Positions 23,510 to 32,949 of a stretch of DNA of 41,508 bases are shown piece after piece. Below the pieces are notes generated by a model. The model had not been told where the DNA came from. It saw only the letters and a program-made list of their open reading frames with translations, and did not search any database. This DNA comes from a virus, in the IMG/VR virus record IMGVR_UViG_3300047157_000074, positions 1-41,508 of that record; one strand, written 5' to 3'. The translations under genes were made by a program, and so were the position numbers. The stretch's first letter is position 1, and each line of letters opens with the position of its first letter.

Positions 23510-23752
23510 ATGGAAATTAAAAAAGACCAATTAGAAAAAATCCAAGGCTTTCAAAAAGACTTAAACAAGTTGTTAAACGAAGTAGGATTTTTAGAAGCCC
23601 AGAAAACCTCAGTATTAGGTAAGTTTCACGAAGTAAACAAAGAGACTGAAGACTTTAAAAAAGAGTTAGAAGAAGAGTACGGATCTATCAATATTAATTT
23701 AGAAGATGGAACATATACTCCAATTGAAAAAGAAGAGGATAAAAAGGAATAA
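23510..23752 (+). CDS. Coiled-coil protein, 80 aa
   Basis: MEIKKDQLEKIQGFQKDLNK, a long helix with heptads to about residue 58, then INLEDGTYTPIEKEEDKKE. I recall similar small coiled-coil proteins next to terminase genes in marine phages. The leader is AATTAAATTAAATTAAAA. It is coupled to the next gene by TAATG. It could be a spanin-like or chaperone accessory factor, unproven. Confidence 0.75.
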   Translation: MEIKKDQLEKIQGFQKDLNKLLNEVGFLEAQKTSVLGKFHEVNKETEDFKKELEEEYGSININLEDGTYTPIEKEEDKKE

Positions 23753-23979
23753 TGTCATCTGTAATTAGAAAGATAAGTATTGGTTCTGACTATAAAACTG
23801 ATGCTATGCACTATTCGTTAGGGCAGTCAGTATATGGTGGGCATACAATATCACATATACTTTCTGATAAAACAGATAATTCCTATAATATCTACATCAA
23901 AAAACGAGACGAAGTATTGCCGTGGAAGAAGTTTAATTCTAACATGGCAATATCAGTTGAGTATGATTTAGAATATTAG
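23752..23979 (+). CDS. Conserved phage hypothetical protein, 75 aa
   Basis: MSSVIRKISIGSDYKTDAMH, GQSVYGGHTISHIL, YNIYIKKRDEVLPWKKFNSN. The motifs look conserved in marine phages upstream of terminase, with unknown function. The stop TAG overlaps the next GTG start by one base. Confidence 0.75.
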   Translation: MSSVIRKISIGSDYKTDAMHYSLGQSVYGGHTISHILSDKTDNSYNIYIKKRDEVLPWKKFNSNMAISVEYDLEY

Positions 23980-24584
23980 TGAAAAGTTTATTTGACTTTA
24001 TCGTTGAGCCAGTTGGCCAGCGATATAATAATGATGTTAAAGTAGGTGACAAAAGCCTTATAATTAACACACAAGTAGAAACTTTTAAATCCGTAAATAA
24101 TATAGCTAAAGTTATAGAAACACCTTTGTCATTTAAAACTGATATTAAAAAAGGTGATTTAATAATGATTCACCATAATGTTTTTAGAAGATGGTATAAT
24201 GTAAGAGGTGAAGAAAAGAATAGTAAGTCTTATTTTAAAGATGGTTTATATTTTGTTCAGTTAGATCAAGTGTATTTATATAAAAGAAAGGATAAATGGC
24301 AAACTATTAATGATAGATGCTTTATAAGTCCTATTAAAAGTAATGATAATACAGTGTCTGATCAAGAGCGATATCTTATTGGTATATTAAAATACGGTAA
24401 TAGTGCGTTAGAAGTGCTAGGAATCAACGAGGGAGACCTTGTAGGTTATACACCTAATGGAGAATATGACTTTGTCGTTGATGGCAAACGTCTTTATTGT
24501 ATGAAATCAAATGATATTGTAATTAAACATGAACGTCAAGGAAACGAAGAAGAATATAATCCACGCTGGGCACATAGCGGTTGA
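23979..24584 (+). CDS. Tandem GroES-like phage co-chaperonin, 201 aa
   Basis: GTG start. Two GroES-like barrels seem to be joined. The first covers about residues 1-115: FDFIVEPVGQRY, VIETP, IKKGDLIMIHHNVFRR, a long insert, VYLYK. The second runs from about 112 to 190: RCFISPIK, GILKYGN, NEGDLVGYTPNGEYDFVVDG, LYCMKSNDIVI. The alternation of 'GDL.. .H/Y' strands and 'MKSNDIVI' ends matches co-chaperonin folds. It may substitute for or modulate GroES when capsid protein is folded, as gp31 does in T4. Confidence 0.65.
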   Translation: MKSLFDFIVEPVGQRYNNDVKVGDKSLIINTQVETFKSVNNIAKVIETPLSFKTDIKKGDLIMIHHNVFRRWYNVRGEEKNSKSYFKDGLYFVQLDQVYLYKRKDKWQTINDRCFISPIKSNDNTVSDQERYLIGILKYGNSALEVLGINEGDLVGYTPNGEYDFVVDGKRLYCMKSNDIVIKHERQGNEEEYNPRWAHSG

Positions 24585-24804
24585 AGAATTAATTAAAGTA
24601 GCTAAAGAAGCTATTGTAGATTCTGATGACGATATATCTGCTGATAGATTAAAGAACGCTGCTGCAACTAAAAAGTTAGCTATATTTGATGCTTTTGAAA
24701 TACTTAACCGTATTAAAGAAGAAGAGGATATGATAAATGAAAAACCAAAAGAAGAAGTTCAGGCTAAAGCTTTTGGAGGTTTTGCAGAAAGAAGATCTAA
24801 GTAA
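24529..24804 (+). CDS. Small protein upstream of TerL (possible small terminase), 91 aa
   Basis: MNVKETKKNIIHAGHIAVEE, then a helical region (DRLKNAAATKKLAIFDAFEI) and an acidic linker before AFGGFAERRSK. The small helical type and the TAATG overlap with terL fit a terminase small subunit, but no DNA-binding motif is evident. The ATG lies 56 nt inside the preceding gene; a start further downstream is possible, but no ATG occurs in the conserved region. Confidence 0.65.
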   Translation: MNVKETKKNIIHAGHIAVEELIKVAKEAIVDSDDDISADRLKNAAATKKLAIFDAFEILNRIKEEEDMINEKPKEEVQAKAFGGFAERRSK

Positions 24805-27011
24805 TGTATAAACAAACGTTATATAAAGTAATTGATCACATAAAACCACATGTAATAAAAAGATTAAATAAATCTAAAAAGTGGGATTATGGTTATAACA
24901 AAGAACATGATGTTATTGTTATATCTAAAACAGGTCAGATTGGTGAAGTATATGAAATACAAAATCTTAAAATAGCATTACCAAAAGAAAACGAAGTTTT
25001 CACTGAAGCTGATAAGTGGCAAACCCACGAATACCCTAAAGCTTTAAAAAAAATTAAAACAATATTTGATTGGAAACAGTATCCAGATGATTTTAAAGAA
25101 AAATGGTATGCATATATTGATAGAGAATTTGCCAGGCGCCACGAAGGTTATTGGTTTAATAACAAGGGTAAAGCTACTTATATTACTGGTACTCATTACA
25201 TGTACTTGCAGTGGTCCAAGATTGATGTTGGGCAAGCAGACTTTCGAGAAGCAAACAGATTATTCTATATATTCTGGGAAGCTTGTAAAGCAGATACACG
25301 TTGCTACGGAATGTGCTACCTCAAAAACAGACGGTCTGGTTTTTCATTCATGGCATCTGGCGAAACAGTCAACCTTGCCACTATCTCTAGTGATGCTAGA
25401 TACGGTGTCTTATCAAAGTCTGGGGCTGATGCGAAGAAAATGTTTACTGATAAAATCGTACCCATTTCCGTCAACTACCCGTTTTTCTTCAAGCCAATTC
25501 AAGACGGTATGGATCGGCCAAAAACAGAACTTGCATACAGAGTTCCTGCTAGCAGATTTACAAGACGTAAACTAGATAGTAACGAACAATTAGAAGAACT
25601 AGAAGGATTAGATACAACTATTGACTGGAAAAATACAGGAGATAACAGTTATGATGGTGAAAAATTAAAACTACTTGTACACGATGAATCTGGTAAGTGG
25701 GAAAAACCTGACAATATATTAAACAACTGGAGGGTTACAAAAACTTGTTTAAGATTAGGTTCTAGAATTATAGGTAAGTGTATGATGGGTTCAACGTCAA
25801 ATGCTTTAGATAAAGGAGGTAGAAATTATAAAAAATTATATGATGACTCAGACGTTACCAGAAGAAACCGCAATGGGCAGACTAGCTCGGGATTATATAG
25901 CTTGTTCATTCCTATGGAGTGGAATTACGAAGGATACATTGATTCTTATGGATTACCTGTCTTTGAGACACCCAAAGAAAAAAAGACGGGACCTGATGGC
26001 TTCCCGATTGAAATAGGTGTAATAGAACACTGGGAGAATGAAGTAGATGGTCTTAAGGACGATCCTGATGCACTTAATGAATTGTATAGACAATTTCCAC
26101 GTACTGAGAAACATGCATTCAGAGATGAAACAAAACAATCACTGTTTAATCTTACAAAGATCTATGAACAAATAGATTACAATGAAGATTTAAAACACTC
26201 TAACGTTGTCACACAGGGTAATTTTCAATGGGAAGGTGGGATTAAAGATACAAGCGTTATGTTTGTTCCAAGTAAACAAGGTAGGTTTTATGTTTCATGG
26301 GTGCCAAATAAAGATCAACAAAATAGAGTTCTTATAAAAAATGGTAGAAAGTTCCCTGGCAATGATCACATGGGTGCTTTCGGTTGTGACAGTTATGATA
26401 TATCAGGAACTGTAGACGGTAGAGGTTCTAAAGGTTCGTTGCATGGTTTGACTAAGTTTAGTATGGAAGATGCTCCACCTAACTTATTATTTTTAGAATA
26501 TATAGCTAGACCTCAGACTGCTGAAATATTTTTTGAAGATGTACTTATGGCTTGCGTGTTTTACGGTATGCCTATACTTGCAGAAAATAACAAACCTAGA
26601 TTATTATATCATTTTAAAAGAAGAGGTTATAGAGGTTACTCTATGAACAGACCAGATAAAACAATACATAAGCTATCTGTAACAGAAAAAGAAATAGGTG
26701 GTATACCTAATTCAAGTGAAGACGTTAAACAAGCGCATGCTGCTGCTATTGAAGCTTATATAGAGATGTTTATTGGATATAACAATGAACAGTATGGGAC
26801 AATGTATTTTCAACGTACGTTAGAAGACTGGGCTGCTTTTGATATAAACAATAGAACAAAACATGATGCATCAATAAGCTCTGGTCTAGCGATCATGGCT
26901 TGCAATAAAAACAAATATAGACCCGTTGCTGAGGTTATAAAACAACCTGTAAATTTAAACTTTTCTAAGTATGATAATAGAGGCAATGAATCAAAAATAA
27001 TTAATAGATGA
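24804..27011 (+). CDS. terL: Terminase large subunit (crAss-like)
   Basis: 735 aa. The ATPase part has an atypical Walker A (KNRRSGFSF, 174-182) in place of GxxGxGK, as I recall for this terminase group. Walker B is LKLLVHDES, with Asp294 and catalytic Glu295. The nuclease domain begins near GAFGCDSYD, with Asp529 the likely first metal ligand. It packages DNA through the portal and cuts it. It follows the small protein by TAATG overlap and overlaps the portal N-terminal frame by 4 nt (ATGA). The length and motifs resemble terminases of Cellulophaga crAss-like phages. Confidence 0.9.
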   Translation: MYKQTLYKVIDHIKPHVIKRLNKSKKWDYGYNKEHDVIVISKTGQIGEVYEIQNLKIALPKENEVFTEADKWQTHEYPKALKKIKTIFDWKQYPDDFKEKWYAYIDREFARRHEGYWFNNKGKATYITGTHYMYLQWSKIDVGQADFREANRLFYIFWEACKADTRCYGMCYLKNRRSGFSFMASGETVNLATISSDARYGVLSKSGADAKKMFTDKIVPISVNYPFFFKPIQDGMDRPKTELAYRVPASRFTRRKLDSNEQLEELEGLDTTIDWKNTGDNSYDGEKLKLLVHDESGKWEKPDNILNNWRVTKTCLRLGSRIIGKCMMGSTSNALDKGGRNYKKLYDDSDVTRRNRNGQTSSGLYSLFIPMEWNYEGYIDSYGLPVFETPKEKKTGPDGFPIEIGVIEHWENEVDGLKDDPDALNELYRQFPRTEKHAFRDETKQSLFNLTKIYEQIDYNEDLKHSNVVTQGNFQWEGGIKDTSVMFVPSKQGRFYVSWVPNKDQQNRVLIKNGRKFPGNDHMGAFGCDSYDISGTVDGRGSKGSLHGLTKFSMEDAPPNLLFLEYIARPQTAEIFFEDVLMACVFYGMPILAENNKPRLLYHFKRRGYRGYSMNRPDKTIHKLSVTEKEIGGIPNSSEDVKQAHAAAIEAYIEMFIGYNNEQYGTMYFQRTLEDWAAFDINNRTKHDASISSGLAIMACNKNKYRPVAEVIKQPVNLNFSKYDNRGNESKIINR

Positions 27012-27265
27012 AATTAAACACTGGTGTTAATAGTGCGTTTCCTGATCAGATGGTATCTGAAGAGGAAAAGAGAACTTTAGAATATGGATTATTAGTTGGG
27101 CAAGCTATTGAGTATGAGTGGTTTAGAGGTGGTAGAGTAAATGGTAGTAGATGGAAACACGGGTTATCAGCAGTTTCATCATTTAAGATTATATGCTCAG
27201 AGGTGAGCAGAGTGTGCAAAAATATAAAGATGAATTATCTATTAATGGTGATTTGTCTTATTTAA
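27008..27265 (+). CDS. Portal protein N-terminal fragment (separate frame)
   Basis: MKLNTGVNSAFPDQMVSEEE continuing to EYGLLVGQAIEYEWFRGGRV is the expected N-terminus of the portal protein, in terL-coupled position. After about base 27160 the frame reads nonsense (ICSEVSRVCKN). A second frame then carries GYQQFHHLRLYA (27162-27197), and the third frame begins RGEQSVQKYK (27199). The genuine portal therefore seems to be split by two one-base shifts; only about the first 50 residues of this frame are likely real. Sequencing error or a disrupted gene are both possible. Confidence 0.6.
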   Translation: MKLNTGVNSAFPDQMVSEEEKRTLEYGLLVGQAIEYEWFRGGRVNGSRWKHGLSAVSSFKIICSEVSRVCKNIKMNYLLMVICLI

Positions 27266-29415
27266 ATTTAGACTGGAAGCCAGTACCTATAATACCTAAG
27301 TTTGTAGATATAGTTGTAAACGGTATAGCTGCTAAAGATTATGATTTAAAAGCTTATGCTCAAGATCCCTTTTCTTTAAAACAAAGAACTGATTATGTAA
27401 GTGGTATATATAGAGACATGATGGCTAAGGAACAAATACTACAAATACAACAGCAAACTGGATTAAATCTTTTTAATACAACGGATCCAGAGAATCTTCC
27501 TCAATCAAAAGAAGAATTAGAAATACATATGCAGTTAAGCTATAAGCAATCTGTAGAAATTGCTGAAGAAGAAGCTATAAACAATACTTTGGCTTTTAAT
27601 AAATATCAGTTAACTAATAAAAGAACTATAGAAGATATAGTTACAATAGGTATTGGGGCTGTTAAAACAACTTTTAATAAATCAGAAGGTGTTGTAGTTG
27701 ATTATGTAGATCCTGCTAATTTAGTCTATTCATATACTAATGATCCTAATTTTGAAGATATATATTATGTTGGTGAAATAAAGTCTATGACTTTAGCTGA
27801 AATCAAAAAGAAATTTCCATATCTTACAAGTGAAGAATTAGAAAAAATGGTTAAATACCCTGGTCGTGATGGTTACATAGCTAATCCAAATTACGACAAT
27901 GATTTAGTTCAGATATTATTTTTTGAATACAAAACATTTATAGATCAAGTGTTTAAAATAAAAAGAACAGAAACTGGATTAGAAAAAACATTAGAAAAAC
28001 CTGATACATTTAACCCACCACAAAGCGATAACTTTGATAGGGTTTCAAGATCAATAGAGGTTTTATTTAGTGGTGCTAAAGTTATGGGTGTTCCACAGAT
28101 GCTTGAATGGAAGCTTGCTGAGAATATGACAAGACCTAATAGTGATTTAACTAAAGTTAAAATGAACTATGTTATATGTGCACCTAATCTATATCAAGGT
28201 CGCATAGAATCTTTAGTTAGTAGATGTACTAGTTTTGCAGACATGATACAATTAACATCGTTAAAACTACAACAAGTAATTCAACGTATGGTTCCAGATG
28301 GTGTATTTGTGGATGTTGATGGTTTAGCAGAAGTTGATTTAGGTAATGGAACTAATTATAATCCTCAAGAAGCTTTAAACATGTATTTCCAGACTGGTAG
28401 TATAGTTGGTAGAAGCTTGACTCAAGATGGTGATCCTAACAGAGGCAAAGTGCCTATACAAGAATTACAGACTTCAAGTTCTAACGGAAAAATACAATCA
28501 CTTATAGCTACTTATCAATATTATTTACAAATGATAAGAGATGTAACAGGATTAAATGAGGCAAGAGATGGCAGTTTACCAGACAAAGACGCTTTAGTCG
28601 GATTGCAAAAAATGGCTGCCAACGCTTCAAATATAGCGACTAAACATATTGTTGACGCTAGTTTATATTTAACTTTAAGAGCATGTGAAAACATATCATT
28701 AAGATTAGCAGACGCTTTAGAGTTTGATTTAACTAAGCAGGCTTTAATGCAAAGCATATCCTTAACTAATACTCAAAACTTAGAAGAATTAAAAAATCTA
28801 CATTTATATGATTTTGGTATTTATTTAGAACTTGAACCAGATGATGAAGAAAAAGCTATGCTAGAGCAAAACATACAAGTGGCTTTACAATCAGGTCAAA
28901 TATATTTAGAAGATGCTATAGATATTCGAGAGGTTAAAAATATAACTTTAGCTAATCAAATATTAAAATATAGAAGAATACAAAAACAAAAACAAGATCA
29001 ACAAGCTCAACAACAGCAAATTCAAGCACAAGCTCAAGCAAACATGCAACAATCTGAGCAAGCTGCTTTAAATGAAGTGCAAAAACAAGAAGCTTTAGCT
29101 CAAACAGAAATACAAATAGAGCAAGCTAAGTCTCAGTTTGAAATACAAAGAATGGAACAAGAAGCGTTAATTAAAAAACAATTAATGGCTGAAGAGTTTC
29201 AATATCAACTACAATTAGCTCAAGCTAAAGTTGGTAGAGATAAAGAAAAAGAACAGTTTATAGAAGATCGTAAAGATAAAAGAACTAAAATACAAGCAAC
29301 ACAACAATCAAAAATGATTGAACAACGTCAAAATGATTTACTACCTACAGATTTTGAATCAGCTGGTAATGATAACTTAGGCGGATTTGGTTTAGAGCAG
29401 TTTACACCGCAATAA
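27193..29415 (+). CDS. Portal protein (main frame)
   Basis: The frame opens MLRGEQSVQKYKDELSINGD, but this ATG is probably artificial; the real N-terminus lies in the frames to its left (from 27008). The body (WKPVPIIPKFVDIVVNG, IEDIVTIGIGAVKTTF, DGSLPDKDALVGLQKMA) is that of crAss-like portals, which form the dodecameric DNA channel at the capsid vertex. The C-terminal ~130 residues are Gln-rich coiled coil (QQAQQQQIQAQAQANMQQSE). The length of about 740 plus about 60 missing residues suits the family. Confidence 0.85.
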   Translation: MLRGEQSVQKYKDELSINGDLSYLNLDWKPVPIIPKFVDIVVNGIAAKDYDLKAYAQDPFSLKQRTDYVSGIYRDMMAKEQILQIQQQTGLNLFNTTDPENLPQSKEELEIHMQLSYKQSVEIAEEEAINNTLAFNKYQLTNKRTIEDIVTIGIGAVKTTFNKSEGVVVDYVDPANLVYSYTNDPNFEDIYYVGEIKSMTLAEIKKKFPYLTSEELEKMVKYPGRDGYIANPNYDNDLVQILFFEYKTFIDQVFKIKRTETGLEKTLEKPDTFNPPQSDNFDRVSRSIEVLFSGAKVMGVPQMLEWKLAENMTRPNSDLTKVKMNYVICAPNLYQGRIESLVSRCTSFADMIQLTSLKLQQVIQRMVPDGVFVDVDGLAEVDLGNGTNYNPQEALNMYFQTGSIVGRSLTQDGDPNRGKVPIQELQTSSSNGKIQSLIATYQYYLQMIRDVTGLNEARDGSLPDKDALVGLQKMAANASNIATKHIVDASLYLTLRACENISLRLADALEFDLTKQALMQSISLTNTQNLEELKNLHLYDFGIYLELEPDDEEKAMLEQNIQVALQSGQIYLEDAIDIREVKNITLANQILKYRRIQKQKQDQQAQQQQIQAQAQANMQQSEQAALNEVQKQEALAQTEIQIEQAKSQFEIQRMEQEALIKKQLMAEEFQYQLQLAQAKVGRDKEKEQFIEDRKDKRTKIQATQQSKMIEQRQNDLLPTDFESAGNDNLGGFGLEQFTPQ

Positions 29416-29444
29416 ACTTTTATTAATTTTTATTATATTATATT

Positions 29445-30605
29445 ATGTCAGAACAAGTAAAAGAAGAAGGCTCTTTTAAAATAAAAAAGAAGCCTAAACA
29501 ATTGGTAAAAGACGATATTATCAAAGTCGATTTATCAAAACCTAAAACAGAAGAAACAGATGCCATTCAAGTCGGAGAAACAAAGAAGGTGGTTGTGGAA
29601 GAACAAACCGGAGATAGCCCTAAAGTGGACGAACAAGTACCAGAGCCCAGCCCAGTTTCTGAAATTAAAGAAGAAGAAGTAAAACCTATTGAAAAAGTTG
29701 TTGAAGAAGAAATAGTACAACTAGGTGAAAAGATTGAAGAAAAAGTTATTGCTCCTACACCTGAAGAGGCAAGAGAGGTAGCTAAATTACCTGAGAACAT
29801 CGAAAAAGTCGTAGACTTTATGAAAGAAACAGGTGGAACATTAGAAGATTATGTTAGATTAAATGCTGACTATACTAATGTAGATAATGATACTTTATTA
29901 AGAGAGTATTACAGACAAGCCAAATCACACTTAGATTCAAACGAGATTAACTTCATGATTGAAGATAATTTTTCATTTGATGAAGAAGTGGACGAGGAAC
30001 GTGAGATTCGTAAAAAGAAACTTGCGTATAAAGAAGAGGTTGCTAAAGCCCGAAAGCATTTAAATGGTTTAAAAAGTCAATATTACGAGGAAATCAAGTT
30101 GAGACCTGGTACGACACAAGACCAACAAAAAGCTATGGACTTTTTCAATCGCTATAATGAAGAGCAAAACACAGCTCAACAACAACATGAGGATTTTAAA
30201 TCTAATACTAAAGATTATTTCACTAATGATTTCAAAGGTTTTGACATCAGTGTTGGTGAAAAGAAATTTAGATACGGTGTTAAAAATCCTAGTGAAGTTG
30301 CAACTAAACAATCGAATATTACAAACACAATTAAGAAGTTCTTAGATGATAAAGGTAATGTAAAGGATGTTAAAGGTTATCACAAAGCTATGTATGCCGC
30401 TGAAAACGTTGACAAAATAGCACAACATTTTTATGAGCAAGGTAAATCCGATGCTACTAAAGATCTTGTTGCTAAGTCTAAAAACATATCCGAGGATGTT
30501 AGGCCAGCGCCTACCGGAGACGTATTTGTTGGTGGATTAAAAGTTAAAGCTATAAGCGGTCTTGATTCTTCGAAACTGAAGATTAAAACAAGAAAATTTA
30601 ACTAA
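29445..30605 (+). CDS. Acidic scaffold-like head protein, 386 aa
   Basis: Very rich in Glu and Lys. The N-terminal ~110 residues are low-complexity (VKPIEKVVEEEIVQLGEKIE), followed by a helical region (KKKLAYKEEVAKARKHLNGL) and a basic end (GLDSSKLKIKTRKFN). The position between portal and capsid genes and this composition fit an assembly scaffold or a crAss-like head-associated ('cargo') protein. No protease is visible nearby, so if it is a scaffold its removal is unclear. Confidence 0.65.
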   Translation: MSEQVKEEGSFKIKKKPKQLVKDDIIKVDLSKPKTEETDAIQVGETKKVVVEEQTGDSPKVDEQVPEPSPVSEIKEEEVKPIEKVVEEEIVQLGEKIEEKVIAPTPEEAREVAKLPENIEKVVDFMKETGGTLEDYVRLNADYTNVDNDTLLREYYRQAKSHLDSNEINFMIEDNFSFDEEVDEEREIRKKKLAYKEEVAKARKHLNGLKSQYYEEIKLRPGTTQDQQKAMDFFNRYNEEQNTAQQQHEDFKSNTKDYFTNDFKGFDISVGEKKFRYGVKNPSEVATKQSNITNTIKKFLDDKGNVKDVKGYHKAMYAAENVDKIAQHFYEQGKSDATKDLVAKSKNISEDVRPAPTGDVFVGGLKVKAISGLDSSKLKIKTRKFN

Positions 30606-30622
30606 AAACAAAATTAATTATT

Positions 30623-32095
30623 ATGGGACAAATTAATCCTGTGTTTGGAAGTATTATACCTTCTCAACAACAATTAGCTTTGCAAAACAATTACCTAGCA
30701 TTTAATGCTGGAGCTAATGACTTTGCTCAGCAATACCTACCTGAAGTTTACGAAGCTGAGGTAGAAAGATATGGAAACAGAACTTTAAACGGTTTCCTTA
30801 GAATGGTTGGCGCTGAAATGCCAATGTCATCTGATCAAGTAATTTGGTCTGAACAAAATAGACTGCATGTTTCTTACAACAACGTTGTACAAGGTGGTGC
30901 TGGAGCTGCTACTTTTGCTTTTGCTTTACCTGCTGGAGTTTCAAATGCTATTTTTCCAAACGATACTATCGTTGTAATGAACCCATCTACAGGTGTTACA
31001 TTAAAAGGTGTGGTAAAAACAAGTTTACCAGGTGGTATAGGTCAAATAGTTACTGCTTATCCATTTACTGCTGCTAACTGGGATGCTTTAGGAGTTGCTG
31101 CTGCAAACCTTAAAATGTTTGTATATGGTTCTATATTTGCTAAAGGAACTGTTGGACCTGTAGATAATGGCTTAGGTGCTGGATCTTACAAGTCTATTCA
31201 ACCTTCATTTACTCAATATTCTAACAACCCAATTATCATAAAAGATTCATTCCAAATCAATGGTTCTGATATGGCACAAATTGGATGGGTAGAAGTTGCT
31301 ACAGAAGATGGAACATCAGGATACTTATGGTATCTAAAATCTGAGTCTGAGACAAGATTACGTTTTGACGATTACTTAGAAATGGCAATGGTTGAAGGTG
31401 AATTAGCTAGTGGAGCTGGAGGTGTAAGTTTTGCTGCTCAAGCCGCTGCTAATATCCAAGGATTTGGAGGTGGTATCAACGCTTATGGATCTCAAGGACT
31501 TTTTGCTGCTATCCAAGCAAGAGGTAATGTAATGTCTGGATTCTCGGCTGGTACTGGAATTTCTGACTTTGATCAAGTACTTAAAAATCTAGATACTCAA
31601 GGAGCTATTGAAGAAAACATGCTTTTCTTAAACAGAGGACTTGATTTAGATTTTGATGACATGTTAGGACAAATTTCAGGTGGAGCTGTAGGTGGAACTG
31701 CTTACGGTTTATTTGAAAACTCTGAAGACATGGCACTTAATTTAGGTTTCTCTGGTTTCAGAAGAGGTTCTTATGACTTCTACAAAACTAGCTGGAAATA
31801 CTTAAACGATGCTTCTACAAGAGGTGGAGTTGCGGTAAGTGGAATAGAAGGTGTATTAATACCTGCTGGAACATCAACTGTGTATGACCAACAATTAGGT
31901 ACTAACATAAGAAGACCATTCTTACACGTTAGATATAGAGCTTCACAAACAGAAGACAGAAGATACAAAAACTGGATCACAGGATCTGCTGGTGGTGCTT
32001 ACACTACTAACATTGATGCGATGCAAGTTAACTGGTTATCTGAAAGATGTTTGGTTACTCAAGCTGCGAATAATTTCGTATTATTCCAACAATAA
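30623..32095 (+). CDS. Major capsid protein (crAss-like)
   Basis: 490 aa, MGQINPVFGSIIPSQQQLAL. A long N-terminal helix region (QQYLPEVYEAEVERYGNRTL) leads to FLRMVGAEMPMSSDQVIWSE, a block I recall from crAss-like capsid proteins, then mixed beta domains of an HK97-type fold (DTIVVMNPSTGVTLKGVV). A terminal LVTQAANNFVLFQQ completes the sequence. The codon use is less AT-biased (ACC, TTC, GGA, ATC), as in highly expressed genes. A strong terminator follows 16 nt later. Confidence 0.88.
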   Translation: MGQINPVFGSIIPSQQQLALQNNYLAFNAGANDFAQQYLPEVYEAEVERYGNRTLNGFLRMVGAEMPMSSDQVIWSEQNRLHVSYNNVVQGGAGAATFAFALPAGVSNAIFPNDTIVVMNPSTGVTLKGVVKTSLPGGIGQIVTAYPFTAANWDALGVAAANLKMFVYGSIFAKGTVGPVDNGLGAGSYKSIQPSFTQYSNNPIIIKDSFQINGSDMAQIGWVEVATEDGTSGYLWYLKSESETRLRFDDYLEMAMVEGELASGAGGVSFAAQAAANIQGFGGGINAYGSQGLFAAIQARGNVMSGFSAGTGISDFDQVLKNLDTQGAIEENMLFLNRGLDLDFDDMLGQISGGAVGGTAYGLFENSEDMALNLGFSGFRRGSYDFYKTSWKYLNDASTRGGVAVSGIEGVLIPAGTSTVYDQQLGTNIRRPFLHVRYRASQTEDRRYKNWITGSAGGAYTTNIDAMQVNWLSERCLVTQAANNFVLFQQ

Positions 32096-32110
32096 GATTG
32101 CTTTAAAGTT

Positions 32111-32134
32111 TATCTCCGTCTTCGGGCGGAGATA
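32111..32134 (+). terminator. Intrinsic terminator with UUCG tetraloop
   Basis: TATCTCCGTC-TTCG-GGCGGAGATA: a 10-bp stem (one G-T pair) capped by the extra-stable C(UUCG)G loop, followed by CTCTTTATTTTATT. It is placed 16 nt after the capsid gene, where it would separate or attenuate capsid expression from the tail genes. Confidence 0.85.
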
Positions 32135-32167
32135 CTCTTTATTTTATTAATTATATTATATTATATC

Positions 32168-32932
32168 ATGTCAAAAACAAAAGAAACAATAGCCCCTAAA
32201 TGGGAGATTAAAGATAGAAGATATTTTCTATTACACGATAAAGAACCGTTAACATATACTTTAAATTCTAAAAACACTGGAAGACATCCATTACTATGGT
32301 TTGACGAAAAAACAGGGGAACAAAAAGAACTAAGATATGCAACGAATCAGAACTCACCTTTTTTACAAGAACAAAAAGGAGAGGTAACGCTAGGGCACAT
32401 TATATTTGAAGATGGTGTTTTAGCTGTTCCAAAACAAAAACAAAACTTACAAAAACTATTATCACTATATCACCCTAAAAAAGGTATTATATATTCTGAA
32501 TGGGAAGCTGAGGTAGTTGCTGAAGATGAACTTGAAGATATTAATGTAGAACTAGACGCGATGATTGCAGCAAAAGAAATGGATATAGACCATGCTGAAG
32601 CTGTATTAAGAGTTGAACTAGGGTCTAAAGTCTCTACATTAAGTTCTAAAGAGCTAAGAAGAGATTTACTACTTATGGCAAGAAGAAATCCATCAGCATT
32701 TTTATCTGTAGCAAGTGATGAGAACGTAGGTTTAAGAAATATAGGTATTAGAGCTGTAGAGCAACATATAATAAAATTAGCTCAAGATCAAAGAACGTTC
32801 CATTGGGGATCTAATGATAGAAAACTAATGACTATACCTTTTGATGAAAACCCTTATTCAGCATTAGCCGCTTGGTTTAAAACTGATGAAGGTGTTGAAG
32901 TTTTTAAAACAATTAAGAAAAAGTTACAATAA
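32168..32932 (+). CDS. Conserved head-tail protein, 254 aa
   Basis: MSKTKETIAPKWEIKDRRYF, then LGHIIFEDGVLAVPKQKQNL and a C-terminal half (LLMARRNPSAFLSVASDENV, AQDQRTFHWGSNDRKLM, PYSALAAWFKTDEGVEVF) that I recall next to capsid genes in crAss-like and marine phages. The first part looks beta-rich, the second helical. A virion-structural role is inferred from position. Confidence 0.75.
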   Translation: MSKTKETIAPKWEIKDRRYFLLHDKEPLTYTLNSKNTGRHPLLWFDEKTGEQKELRYATNQNSPFLQEQKGEVTLGHIIFEDGVLAVPKQKQNLQKLLSLYHPKKGIIYSEWEAEVVAEDELEDINVELDAMIAAKEMDIDHAEAVLRVELGSKVSTLSSKELRRDLLLMARRNPSAFLSVASDENVGLRNIGIRAVEQHIIKLAQDQRTFHWGSNDRKLMTIPFDENPYSALAAWFKTDEGVEVFKTIKKKLQ

Positions 32933-32949
32933 TATGTGACTATAATTAT

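Noticed and set aside
25066-25575. Plus-strand 169-codon frame inside terL
   Set aside because: It overlaps the conserved terminase frame completely and has no family-like pattern.
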